Part shown: piece by piece, positions 38,646-47,125 of the stretch
How the letters are laid out: each line of letters begins with the position of its first letter
Numbering within the stretch: the stretch's first letter is position 1
Origin: Gammaproteobacteria bacterium
GTDB taxonomy: Bacteria > Pseudomonadota > Gammaproteobacteria > Eutrophobiales > Eutrophobiaceae
Reading direction: 5' to 3'
DNA: 64,000 nt
NCBI GenBank assembly: GCA_011772965.1
Contig: WVYN01000080.1
Location: forward strand, 40,261 to 104,260
The notes under the pieces: model-generated
What the model was told of the DNA's origin: nothing
The model's input: the letters and a program-made list of their open reading frames with translations, nothing else
The model's database searches: none
Translations under genes and position numbers: made by a program

Positions 38646-39161
38646 TCAGCGACAAGTTCTGACCAATATCCAGTCTTCTCTGGGGATACCGAGTCTGTCT
38701 GCCTCAGTGAAATAGCGGTCACAGAGATCGGCATCTGGCTCCCTAGTTCGTGAAAGCAACCATGCATATCCCAATGTAGGTCCAACAATCAGCGCCATGC
38801 TGTAATCCTTTTCCAGCTTGGCAATATTATAGGCACCGTAAAATGGCCCGAAAAAAGAGACTTTCAGTTTGCCAATATCTTTATCTTCCGTGAAATAGGC
38901 TTTGCCGACAGCCTCTTTCCATTTTCCTGTTTCCATATCCCTGCCACGGTTAATGACTTTAACGCCGCCGTCTTCTCTCGGTGAATATTGTGCAGTCACA
39001 TCTGTAAGGTTCCGCTCAAAGCTGTGATCAAGTCTCGCGATCTCATGCCAGGTGCCAAGATAACGGCTTATGTCAAAGTCGGTGACGGGTTCCACACCCT
39101 CAGGTGTAGATATACAGCCAAATAAAAAAAAAGTGAGGGATATAGTGATTGGATTTTTCAT
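38646..39161 (-). CDS. Lipocalin lipoprotein (Blc-like)
   Basis: 171 aa from ATG 39161. Signal peptide MKNPITISLTFFLFGC with lipobox (LFGC). Lipocalin motif 1 is SRYLGTWHEIARLDHSFERN; NRGRDMETGKWKEAVGKAYF and ALIVGPTLGYAWLLSRT are Blc-type segments. Blc is an outer-membrane lipoprotein that binds lysophospholipids in E. coli. The ATG shares one base with the photolyase stop (TAATG), so it is tied to the photolyase gene. Bacterial photolyase/lipocalin pairs are known in light-stress gene sets. Confidence 0.92.
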   Translation of the reverse strand: MKNPITISLTFFLFGCISTPEGVEPVTDFDISRYLGTWHEIARLDHSFERNLTDVTAQYSPREDGGVKVINRGRDMETGKWKEAVGKAYFTEDKDIGKLKVSFFGPFYGAYNIAKLEKDYSMALIVGPTLGYAWLLSRTREPDADLCDRYFTEADRLGIPREDWILVRTCR

Positions 39162-40699
39162 TACAATGATTCGATATTCTCCAGCAACCAAGTTGTTCTC
39201 TCCCGGACTGCTTTTTGTTCAGACGCATCTTTATTATTCCAGTTACGAACCTGCATGGCCAGTCGAGGGTTGTTCGCAAGCAGGATCTGGTGATTCTCAA
39301 CAAACTTCCAGAAAAGTGTTGTAAAAGGGCATGCTGCCTCACCGCTTGCCTTTCCAGGTTGATAGCGACAGTTTGAACAATAGTTTGACATACGATTGAT
39401 ATAAGCACCGCTAGCGATATAAGGTTTGGAACCAACCAGCCCGCCATCCGAGTATTGGCTCATTCCCAGTGTATTAGGTACTTCTACCCACGCTACGGCA
39501 TCAGTATACATGGCCAGATACCATTCATGGATTTCCTCCGGTTTTACCCCGTACAGCAAAGAAAACAATCCAGTCACCATCAGTCTTTGTATGTGATGGC
39601 CGTAACCGGTATCGATGACCTGTCGTAAACATTCTTTCATACAAACCATGTTTGTCTGACCTGACCAGTAGAAGTCCGGCAGGGATCGTTTGGCACCCAG
39701 ATGATTTGTTGCCAGCCATTTATCTCGGTTATACCAGTAGAGTCCACGAATGAATTCACGCCAACCGAGAATTTGCCGTATAAATCCTTCCACCGCATTC
39801 AGCGGCACCCGTTTTTTTTGATAGGCACTGATAGCAGAATTTATGACCTCCATGGGATCGAGTAACTTCAGGTTGAGACTGGAAGAAATACAGGAATGAT
39901 AAAGCCGGTATTCTCCCGTCCACATGGCGTCCTGGTAATCGCCGAAGCCGGCCAGTCGGTGATTGATGAAATCACTTAACTCCCTCAATGCGTCTTTACG
40001 AGTGACTGGCCATTGAAAATCTTCAATATTGCCGTACAGGCTTGGCAGAAATTTTTTTATATCCTGTATGACTGATTTTGTGACTATATCTGCTTTAAAT
40101 TTTATACAGCCAGGGAGCTTTCCCGGGCCAGCTTTCCCAAAGGCCTTCCTGTTCTCCTTGTCGTAATTCCACTTACCTCCTTCTGGTTTGTTATTATCCA
40201 TAAGGATATCCCGGTCTTTCCTTAGATAGCGGTACCAATGTTCCATCCTTGGCTGCTTGCGTGATTGCATCCATTCCCTGAATTCGCTTGGCCTGGTAAT
40301 GAAATGGTTGTCCTCCAGCCATTCGATTTGCAGTTTTTTCTTTCTAAAATATTTTTCCAGTTCACCGTATACACGGTAATCGCCAGGCAGCACACATTTG
40401 AATGAACCAATTCTAAATTTTTTCTGTACGGCATCCAGTGCGGATTCAAAATTTTCATGCTTGTCCGAGAGCTTGAAGTAGCAGACACTTATGCTTTTCT
40501 TTTTCAATTCAGCAGCGAAATGCCGCATGGCGGATAGAAACAGGACGGTACGCTGATTGCTTGAAGTGATCTGGGTAGATTCGCGACTGACTTCGGCCAT
40601 CCATACCATATCTATTCCGGGATCAAAGTTGTCCCAGATAATGCTGCTGTGGTTTAACTGGTCACCCAGTACCAGGTAAAGATGTCGAACTTCAGGCAT
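39161..40699 (-). CDS. Cryptochrome/photolyase of the Fe-S bacterial (PhrB-like) group
   Basis: 512 aa from ATG 40699 (MPEVRHLYLVLGDQLNHSS). N-terminal Rossmann domain, then the FAD-binding helical domain with GWREFIRGLYW, HHIQRLMVTGLFSLLYGVKPEEI and the four [4Fe-4S] cysteines: C357 (KECLRQ), C441, C444 (YCSNCRY) and C457 (AACPFTTLFW). Spacing C-x2-C-x12-C equals that known for Agrobacterium PhrB, a (6-4) photolyase. Overlaps the nuclease gene upstream by 8 bases. Likely repairs (6-4) photoproducts; light-receptor function is an alternative. Confidence 0.93.
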   Translation of the reverse strand: MPEVRHLYLVLGDQLNHSSIIWDNFDPGIDMVWMAEVSRESTQITSSNQRTVLFLSAMRHFAAELKKKSISVCYFKLSDKHENFESALDAVQKKFRIGSFKCVLPGDYRVYGELEKYFRKKKLQIEWLEDNHFITRPSEFREWMQSRKQPRMEHWYRYLRKDRDILMDNNKPEGGKWNYDKENRKAFGKAGPGKLPGCIKFKADIVTKSVIQDIKKFLPSLYGNIEDFQWPVTRKDALRELSDFINHRLAGFGDYQDAMWTGEYRLYHSCISSSLNLKLLDPMEVINSAISAYQKKRVPLNAVEGFIRQILGWREFIRGLYWYNRDKWLATNHLGAKRSLPDFYWSGQTNMVCMKECLRQVIDTGYGHHIQRLMVTGLFSLLYGVKPEEIHEWYLAMYTDAVAWVEVPNTLGMSQYSDGGLVGSKPYIASGAYINRMSNYCSNCRYQPGKASGEAACPFTTLFWKFVENHQILLANNPRLAMQVRNWNNKDASEQKAVRERTTWLLENIESL

Positions 40700-42209
40700 G
40701 GACCTGCCGGGTTTCCTGCTTGAACCCAAGAACTCTCAGGCGATTCACTTTCTGTAATTGCGGGCTCAAAAGGAATTTCAGCAAAATCTGGTAGGTGTCC
40801 AGATCAAAAGATACCGGATCATTTCGTGAATCCCACCATCGTTCCAGGGCTTCCGCGTCATTTTTGACACGACCTAAGTAAATCCACTGATCAACAAGAT
40901 GGTAGTGGGTATCATCATAATTGCCAGATAATGGTTGTTCAATCACAAGCACAGGCCCACTCCAGGGCCATGACAGATTTTTGAGCTCCTGTATTGCCAG
41001 TTCCAGTCTCAGGTTATGCTGGGTCGCCGTTTCTTTACCACAACATGAACCCGGGCATTTCTTCAACTGATATGCGAAGCAAGCTCCCTCTCTTTTTTTC
41101 TCAAGGCCGAGCAACCTGTGACATAATCGATGTTTGCCGGCAATTTTTTTAAGTTGGTTGATTGCCTGTGATTTGCTACGAAACAGCCCATAACGATTGA
41201 AGATAGCAGGGGGCTTTGTCATGTCTGCCAATGCCAGGTGAAGCTTGATGTAGCCCAGTTCGTCGGTTGTTAATTCAAATTGATAGAGTTTTCGTTGACG
41301 GCGTTGACGGCGGTTATAGGTCGGAGAAAGCAACTTGATTTGCAGGTTTTCAAGAAGTAATGCACCAAAATCGGAGGGAGTTTTATCGTAATCAATATGG
41401 TGGACTTGCCGGTTTATATTTATCTCTCTTGAATTGCTCAGGTTCTGGCTGAAATGACTCAAAACGCGGGTCCTAAGCGTGACAGATTTTCCAACGTAGA
41501 GCAGGTTTCCGTTTTCAGAATAAAAACGATAGGTGCCAGGTGTGTTTGGCAGTTTGGTTACTTCCGATTCGTGCAGCTGACTGGGAATTGAGGGTTTATT
41601 CAAAAAGTGTTTACAGACTGCGGTGATGTCTTGTGGATCAAAATCCATGCTGATTCTTTCAAAGAAGCTGAGAATGACGCTGGTATCTGTCATTGCCCTG
41701 TGCCGGCCTGATATGGTTAATTGCAGGCGGTTGATAATGTCATCGAGTCTGTGACGCTTAAAAGATGGATAGAATTTTCTGCTGAGTTTGACAGAGCATA
41801 AAGTTTGCGCCGCAAATTCAATACCAGCATCTGAAAAGGCCTGTTTGATAAAGCTGTAATCAAATCTTATGTTGTGTGCAACCAGCACCTTGTTCTCAAG
41901 ACGTTCCTTGAGTTCCCTCGCAATATCATGAAAAGATGGGGCATCGGCAACCATCTCATTACTGATACCGGTCAACCGGGTTATAAATGCAGGGATGGTT
42001 ATGCCCGGGTTAATCAGCGTTTGCCATTGATCTATAACTTCACCCTTCTCGATTTCTATCAAGGCAATCTCGGTCAGGCGATCTCTGCCGGGGATACTGC
42101 CGGTGGTTTCACAATCCAGCAGCACCATTCGATCTGGGAAACCCTCAAGTTTTATATTTTGCTTAATTATGTTTACTTCTCCTACAGCGTTCTGAACAAT
42201 AGATGACAT
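40692..42209 (-). CDS. Fusion nuclease: DnaQ-type 3'-5' exonuclease plus GIY-YIG/UvrC-like domain
   Basis: 505 aa. Residues 25-185 are a DEDDh exonuclease: D32 and E34 (LLDCETTG), D117 (AHNIRFDYSF), H170 and D175 (GRHRAMTDTS). Residues 220-305 are a GIY-YIG nuclease: GTYRFY, LLYVGKSVTLRTRVLSHF and E287 (LLLENLQIKLL). Then C363-x13-C377-x7-C385-x3-C389, close to the UvrC Fe-S cysteine pattern. The UvrC C-terminal nuclease and HhH domains are missing. Related to Cho and to polymerase III epsilon/UvrC fusions seen in databases. It heads the unit with photolyase, lipocalin and RDD protein, so a role in repair of light damage is likely. Confidence 0.9.
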   Translation of the reverse strand: MSSIVQNAVGEVNIIKQNIKLEGFPDRMVLLDCETTGSIPGRDRLTEIALIEIEKGEVIDQWQTLINPGITIPAFITRLTGISNEMVADAPSFHDIARELKERLENKVLVAHNIRFDYSFIKQAFSDAGIEFAAQTLCSVKLSRKFYPSFKRHRLDDIINRLQLTISGRHRAMTDTSVILSFFERISMDFDPQDITAVCKHFLNKPSIPSQLHESEVTKLPNTPGTYRFYSENGNLLYVGKSVTLRTRVLSHFSQNLSNSREININRQVHHIDYDKTPSDFGALLLENLQIKLLSPTYNRRQRRQRKLYQFELTTDELGYIKLHLALADMTKPPAIFNRYGLFRSKSQAINQLKKIAGKHRLCHRLLGLEKKREGACFAYQLKKCPGSCCGKETATQHNLRLELAIQELKNLSWPWSGPVLVIEQPLSGNYDDTHYHLVDQWIYLGRVKNDAEALERWWDSRNDPVSFDLDTYQILLKFLLSPQLQKVNRLRVLGFKQETRQVHA

Positions 42210-42302
42210 TATTCCAGTCTTCTTTCCATTTTTTCACCAAAGGGACATCAGTTAATAAGAATTTTCCTCGCGGATAATCATCTTCAAAGATTATGACTGA
42301 TG

Positions 42303-42378
42303 TGGCGCTCCCTAGGGGACTCGAACCCCTGTTTTCGCCGTGAGAGGGCGACGTCCTGGGCCACTAGACGAAGGGAGC
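42303..42378 (-). tRNA. tRNA-Glu (anticodon CUC)
   Basis: 76 bases with encoded CCA. Acceptor arms GCTCCCT and AGGGAGC pair fully; the T-arm is CAGGGGTTCGAGTCCCCT. The anticodon loop CTCTCAC is closed by TCGCC/GGCGA and gives anticodon CUC, reading GAG. It is otherwise almost the same as the usual tRNA-Glu(UUC) of gammaproteobacteria. A TATAAT lies 36 bases before the 5' end. Confidence 0.95.
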
Positions 42379-42413
42379 ACTTGATTTTATGCAGTATCGC
42401 CCTTATTGATGCT

Positions 42414-42419
42414 ATTATA
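42414..42419 (-). promoter_or_regulatory. -10 element of the tRNA-Glu promoter
   Basis: Perfect TATAAT on the minus strand. Transcription would begin near 42407, about 29 bases before the mature tRNA. The -35 region is poor (TTACGT at 17 bases). Confidence 0.45.
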
Positions 42420-42479
42420 CGGGTACCGGATTTATAACGTAATACCTGCCTTTAAAGTAACTAACCAATCCACCAGGGA

Positions 42480-43790
42480 ATGAAACCAGCGCACCCAGAA
42501 GATAATGTCACCCGGATGAAAATTCCGCCGCGGATAATTCCGCGATCGGAACATCATATATCCCGTAGCGATATCAGTGATAATGCCCTGAAGGTGCTTT
42601 ACCGCTTAAGCAATGCCGGCTTCAAGGCCTATCTGGTTGGTGGTGGCGTCAGAGATCTCCTGCTGGGCCACAAACCCAAGGACTTTGATGTGGTTACAGA
42701 TGCCAGGCCAGACCAGGTGCGTGAATTGTTCCGTAATTGCCGTTTGATAGGTCGTCGGTTTCGCCTCGCCCACATCCGCTTCGGCGATGAGATCATTGAA
42801 GTCTCGACTTTCCGGGCTGCCTATCACGTAACAGATGGCGAACGGCATATTGAAGACGGTCGCATCATTCGCGATAATATTTATGGCGATATTGATGATG
42901 ACGTCTGGCGCCGGGATTTCACGGCGAATTCCCTTTTTTATAACATTGATGATCAATCCATAGTTGATTACGTCGGTGCAATGGCGGATATCGAAGCATC
43001 ATGGTTACGCATGATCGGGGATCCGGCAGAACGTTATCGCGAAGATCCTGTGCGAATGCTGAGGGCTATCCGTTTTTCTGTAAAACTGGATTTCAAGATT
43101 CATGAGGACACTGAAAAACAGATCCATGAATTAAATCATCTTCTAAATGATATACCCCCGGCCAGGTTATTTGAGGAATTCATGAAACTCTTCATGAGTG
43201 GAAAATCACTGAAGGTCTATCACCTGTTACGAGAGTTCAGCCTGTTTCCTCATATGTTTCCACTTACCCAGCAAATCCTCGAACAGGATGAAGCCAGAGT
43301 TGATAGTCTGTTGCATAGGGTGTTTTTAAATACGGATGAAAGGATTCATGATGACAAGCCGGTCAGTCCCGGATTTCTGATAGCCGCCCTATTATGGCCT
43401 TCAGTAATGGAATTCATGGAAGAATATAAAAGTAATGGTCTGGCTGACCAGGATGCGATCATGCTGGCAAGTGACACAGTTATTTCGCAGCAAATCAGCA
43501 GTATTTCCTTTCCCAGGCGTTATACCCTGATGGCCAGGGACATCTGGCTATTACAATCACGTATGAAACATCGTCGTGGTAAACGCCCTATGCGCCTCTT
43601 GTCTCATCCTAGGTTCAAAGCAGCTTATGATTTTCTATTGCTTCGAGCAGAAGCTGGTGAAAATCTTCAGGAGATGGTTGACTGGTGGTCAGACTTTGCA
43701 AATAGGTACCAGGATATCATTGAACAAAACCGTCATGGCAGGTCGCGGTTCAGACCCTCCGGCAGGCGCAATAAATCCAGGCGTTCGTAA
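42480..43790 (+). CDS. pcnB: Poly(A) polymerase PcnB
   Basis: Adds 3' poly(A) tails that mark RNA for decay. 436 aa. Catalytic region LVGGGVRDLLLGHKPKDFDVVTDA carries the Asp pair (DFD); FRNCRLIGRRFRLAHIRFGDEIIEVSTFR is the PcnB form rather than CCA-adding enzyme; RRDFTANSLFYNI and EDPVRMLRAIRFS follow. The very basic C-terminal tail (GRSRFRPSGRRNKSRRS) is RNA binding. The start could also be ATG 42516 (MKIPPRI). folK follows after 10 bases. Confidence 0.93.
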   Translation: MKPAHPEDNVTRMKIPPRIIPRSEHHISRSDISDNALKVLYRLSNAGFKAYLVGGGVRDLLLGHKPKDFDVVTDARPDQVRELFRNCRLIGRRFRLAHIRFGDEIIEVSTFRAAYHVTDGERHIEDGRIIRDNIYGDIDDDVWRRDFTANSLFYNIDDQSIVDYVGAMADIEASWLRMIGDPAERYREDPVRMLRAIRFSVKLDFKIHEDTEKQIHELNHLLNDIPPARLFEEFMKLFMSGKSLKVYHLLREFSLFPHMFPLTQQILEQDEARVDSLLHRVFLNTDERIHDDKPVSPGFLIAALLWPSVMEFMEEYKSNGLADQDAIMLASDTVISQQISSISFPRRYTLMARDIWLLQSRMKHRRGKRPMRLLSHPRFKAAYDFLLLRAEAGENLQEMVDWWSDFANRYQDIIEQNRHGRSRFRPSGRRNKSRRS

Positions 43791-43800
43791 ATCCGGATTC

Positions 43801-44286
43801 ATGGCCAGGGTCTTTATCGGGCTGGGGAGTAATCTGGATGATCCCCTCAAACATATTCAATCTGCACTTGATGGTCTTGCCAAGCTGCCGGACAGTACCC
43901 TGACTAAAGTATCCTCACTTTATTATTCCAGACCCATTGGCCCACAGGATCAGCCAGATTTTGTAAATGCGGTCGTCCAACTGGAAACCAGATTGACACC
44001 TGAAGCGCTTCTGGATCATCTGCAGGCGATCGAAGCCAGGCATAGTAGGGAAAGGAAGAAAAAATGGGGGCCCAGGACGCTGGATCTGGACATCCTGCTT
44101 TTTGATGATGATATGATTTGTACTAGGCGGCTAAGAGTGCCACATCCTGAAATGCACCATCGAGGGTTTGTACTGGTTCCCCTGAATGAAATTGCCCCCA
44201 ACGCCTGCATCATTGGTCATGGCAGTGTCAGCACACTGCTGGAAGAAATTGATACCAGTGATCTTTCCAGAGTCACAGATACATGA
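43801..44286 (+). CDS. folK: HPPK FolK (folate synthesis)
   Basis: 6-hydroxymethyl-7,8-dihydropterin pyrophosphokinase, 161 aa from ATG 43801 (MARVFIGLGSNLDDP). Family motifs: FIGLGSN, DQPDFVNAVVQLET, KKWGPRTLDLDILLFDDD (metal-binding Asp pair) and VPHPEMHHRGFVLVPL. The frame stays open upstream inside pcnB but without similarity. pcnB-folK-panB-panC is a common order; here a deoxynucleoside kinase is placed in between. Confidence 0.96.
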   Translation: MARVFIGLGSNLDDPLKHIQSALDGLAKLPDSTLTKVSSLYYSRPIGPQDQPDFVNAVVQLETRLTPEALLDHLQAIEARHSRERKKKWGPRTLDLDILLFDDDMICTRRLRVPHPEMHHRGFVLVPLNEIAPNACIIGHGSVSTLLEEIDTSDLSRVTDT

Positions 44287-44930
44287 ATAAAAACAGGTTC
44301 CCTGATTACATTGTAGTGGAAGGTCCAATCGGTGTTGGCAAGACGTCACTGGCAAAAAAACTTGCCGAAACTTACGGTGTTGATTTACTGCTGGAAGCAC
44401 CAATGGAAAATCCATTCCTGGCCAATTTTTACGAAAACCCAAGGTTATCGGCCCTACCGACACAATTGCACTTTCTTTTCCAGAGAGTCAAACAAATAGA
44501 AAACATGCGACAGGCTGATTTATTCAAGCCCGTGCAGATTGCCGACTTCTTAATGGAAAAGGATATGCTCTTTGCTGAGCAGACACTGACCACTGAAGAA
44601 TTCGGACTATACAAACAGATTTTTGAAAAACTGGCACCTGACCCTCCTGTGCCCGATCTTGTTATCTATTTACAGGCCCCACCCGGCACCCTGATGAAAC
44701 GGGTTCTGCATCGTGGTATAGATTATGAAAGAAATATAGAGGAAGGTTACCTGAGAAAAATCTCTGATGCCTACATCAATTTTTTCTATCATTATGATCA
44801 GTCGCCCTTGTTGATCATCAATACCGAGAATTTCGATCTAGTTGATAACGATAAAAACTACAAGTTATTGATTGATCACGTCAGTTCATTACCACCGGGC
44901 AGGCATTATTTTAATCCACAGGATTTCTGA
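44283..44930 (+). CDS. Deoxynucleoside kinase (dGK/dAK family)
   Basis: 215 aa. P-loop IVVEGPIGVGKTSLAKKL, then LLLEAPMENPFLANFYENP (the E and FY residues contact substrate), FQRVKQIENMRQ, IADFLMEKDMLFAE and the catalytic/lid region PDLVIYLQAPPGTLMKRVLHRGIDYER. It looks like the deoxyadenosine/deoxyguanosine kinase family that salvages purine deoxynucleosides; substrate choice is not certain. Overlaps folK by 4 bases and ends exactly where panB begins. Confidence 0.88.
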   Translation: MNKNRFPDYIVVEGPIGVGKTSLAKKLAETYGVDLLLEAPMENPFLANFYENPRLSALPTQLHFLFQRVKQIENMRQADLFKPVQIADFLMEKDMLFAEQTLTTEEFGLYKQIFEKLAPDPPVPDLVIYLQAPPGTLMKRVLHRGIDYERNIEEGYLRKISDAYINFFYHYDQSPLLIINTENFDLVDNDKNYKLLIDHVSSLPPGRHYFNPQDF

Positions 44931-45722
44931 ATGTCCAAGATTACACTGACAAGTCTTAACAAGATGAAAAAAGAAGGCCGTAAAATTGCCTGCCTGACTG
45001 CCTATGACGCCAGTTTTGCCAGAATCATCGATGAGGCAGGAATGGATATCACCCTGGTCGGTGATTCGTTGGGTATGGTGATCCAGGGTAGCGAATCGAC
45101 CCTAAAAGTCAGCATGCGCGACATGATTTATCACACCCGGATAGTTTCAGATGTCAGTAAGCATGCTTTCATTATTTCTGATATGCCATTCATGAGCTAT
45201 GCCACACCCGCACAGGCACTTGGCAACGCTGCCCGTCTGGTTGCCGAGGGTGGTGCGGAGATGGTCAAACTTGAAGGCGGTGCACAATTTGCAGAGACCA
45301 TTAAACTGCTGGCTGAACACGGTATACCGGTTTGCGCGCATCTGGGTTTCACACCCCAATCAATCAACAAACTGGGTGGATACAAGGTACAAGGCAAAGA
45401 TCAGGATACGGCCAGGCAAATCGCGAGAGATGCATTGTTACTGGAAGCTGTTGGTGCCGACATGCTGGTTCTTGAGTGTGTGCCGGCCGATCTGGGCGCT
45501 GAGATCACGGCCAGGTTGAAAATACCGGTTATCGGTATTGGCGCTGGTGTTGACTGTGATGGCCAGGTCCTGGTGATTTATGATCTGATTGGTATTACGC
45601 CCAGGCAAGCCAGGTTTTCAAAAAATTTCCTGGAGACCTCTGCTTCAGTCCAGGCAGCCATAAAAAAATACATCAGGGAAGTCAGGAATTCTGAATTCCC
45701 TGGAGAAGACCACCGTTTTTAA
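44931..45722 (+). CDS. panB: Ketopantoate hydroxymethyltransferase PanB
   Basis: First step of pantothenate synthesis. 263 aa. LTSLNKMKKEGRKIACLTAYDASFA, VGDSLGMVIQG, MPFMSYATPAQALGNAARL (split), VKLEGGAQFAETI, CAHLGFTPQSINKLGGYKVQGK and IPVIGIGAGVDCDGQVLV are typical; the catalytic Glu lies in LVLECVPADL. panC follows after 2 bases. Confidence 0.97.
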   Translation: MSKITLTSLNKMKKEGRKIACLTAYDASFARIIDEAGMDITLVGDSLGMVIQGSESTLKVSMRDMIYHTRIVSDVSKHAFIISDMPFMSYATPAQALGNAARLVAEGGAEMVKLEGGAQFAETIKLLAEHGIPVCAHLGFTPQSINKLGGYKVQGKDQDTARQIARDALLLEAVGADMLVLECVPADLGAEITARLKIPVIGIGAGVDCDGQVLVIYDLIGITPRQARFSKNFLETSASVQAAIKKYIREVRNSEFPGEDHRF

Positions 45723-45724
45723 TC

Positions 45725-46570
45725 ATGTTAGTGCTTAAGACCATCGATGAACTGAGACAGCAAATTACAGACTGGCGTAATTCCAGATTAGAGATTGCAT
45801 GTGTTCTTACCATGGGGAACCTGCATAGTGGGCATCTTTCTCTGGTTGATAAAGCAAAGCAAGTCAGTGATAAAATTGTAGTGACTATTTTTGTAAACCC
45901 GACCCAGTTCGTCCGAGGTGAAGATTTTGAGAGTTATCCACGCACACTGGATACTGACATGGAAAAACTTCAGGCACTTGATGTCGATCTGTTGTTTTGC
46001 CCCGATGTCAGCGAGATTTATCCCAGCGGAGGAGAATCCCAAATCTGTGTCGAAGTGCCATCGCATCTGGAAAATATTTATTGTGGAAAATCAAGACCGG
46101 GACATTTCACCGGCGTCGCTACAGTTGTAACCAAACTCTTTAATATCGTGCAACCGGACATTGCAGTATTTGGTGAAAAAGATTACCAGCAACTTCTTGT
46201 TATCAAGCAGCTGGTCAAGGATCTGTGTTTCCCGGTTGAAATTATTTCCATGCCAACTGTTCGTGAGGCCAATGGTCTGGCGATGAGCTCGCGAAATACA
46301 TATCTAGATGAACAGGAGACAGTCATAGCGGCAACGATCCACGATGTACTTGAGAAAATTGCGGCAGAAATACGATCAGGATCCGATAACTATAAAAAAC
46401 TGGTGCAGCAAGGGAAGAAGACTCTGACCAGGGCCGGACTCAAAACGGATTATCTTGACGTGGCAGATGCAGAGACTCTGGGTGAGCCCGGGGATGGGGA
46501 TCTGGTGGTTCTCGTTGCTGCTGTAATTGGCAAGGCAAGGCTGATTGATAATGTTACTATCAGGCGTTGA
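45725..46570 (+). CDS. panC: Pantothenate synthetase PanC
   Basis: Joins pantoate and beta-alanine with ATP. 281 aa. [19 protein letters not shown] carries the HxGH site, [23 protein letters not shown] the pantoate site, [16 protein letters not shown] and [14 protein letters not shown] the ATP site with KMSKS-like MSSRN. In the usual motif the first segment is MGALHxGH; here it is MGNLHSGH, a mild variant. panD follows after 59 bases. Confidence 0.97.
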   Translation: MLVLKTIDELRQQITDWRNSRLEIACVLTMGNLHSGHLSLVDKAKQVSDKIVVTIFVNPTQFVRGEDFESYPRTLDTDMEKLQALDVDLLFCPDVSEIYPSGGESQICVEVPSHLENIYCGKSRPGHFTGVATVVTKLFNIVQPDIAVFGEKDYQQLLVIKQLVKDLCFPVEIISMPTVREANGLAMSSRNTYLDEQETVIAATIHDVLEKIAAEIRSGSDNYKKLVQQGKKTLTRAGLKTDYLDVADAETLGEPGDGDLVVLVAAVIGKARLIDNVTIRR

Positions 46571-46629
46571 ACCACGACCAGTTTTCGTACATACTTCTCG
46601 ATTCAAATTCACATTTTCACTGTTTAAGC

Positions 46630-47010
46630 ATGCAAGTCACTGTTTTAAAAGCTAAATTTCACTCCGCCTGCGTGACCCACGCTGAGCTTGAATATGATGG
46701 TTCATGTGCCATAGATGGTGCTTTGCTCGACAAAGCCGGTATTCTTGAATACGAACAGATCCAGATTTACAACATTAATAATGGCGAGCGTTTTATCACC
46801 TATGCGATACGCGCTGAGGACAATTCCCACATAGTTTCCGTGAACGGTGCTGCAGCACATAAGGCCAGTCCGGGTGACCGGGTCATCATTTGTGCCTATG
46901 GCGTGATTAATGAATCTGAAGTTAAGAAATTTAAACCCACACTAATTTATCTGGATGAAGAAAACCACATCGATCGCATCCAGGATCATATACCTGTACA
47001 GGCGGCCTAA
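46630..47010 (+). CDS. panD: Aspartate 1-decarboxylase PanD
   Basis: Makes beta-alanine for pantothenate. 126 aa proenzyme; self-cleavage between Gly24 and Ser25 ([10 protein letters not shown]) makes the pyruvoyl group. [22 protein letters not shown] is the standard start, so ATG 46630 is right even though the frame is open upstream. [20 protein letters not shown] is also typical. With panB and panC the pathway branch from ketoisovalerate is complete except panE/ilvC. Confidence 0.97.
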   Translation: MQVTVLKAKFHSACVTHAELEYDGSCAIDGALLDKAGILEYEQIQIYNINNGERFITYAIRAEDNSHIVSVNGAAAHKASPGDRVIICAYGVINESEVKKFKPTLIYLDEENHIDRIQDHIPVQAA

Positions 47011-47027
47011 CAAACAAGTTGCTTACC

Positions 47028-47100
47028 GGCCCTCTGGTTCCCCGGGCCTCAACCTTTCCATATTACCTTTACGTCACAGACAGCATACTATTGGTCTGTG
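47028..47100 (+). terminator. Two hairpins after panD, possible weak terminator
   Basis: GGCCC (47028-47032) can pair with GGGCC (47044-47048), and CACAGAC (47075-47081) pairs perfectly with GTCTGTG (47094-47100), followed by AGATTTTG. The T-run is poor, so termination is only possible, not shown. Confidence 0.35.
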
Positions 47101-47125
47101 AGATTTTGCTGCTAATTTAAAAATC

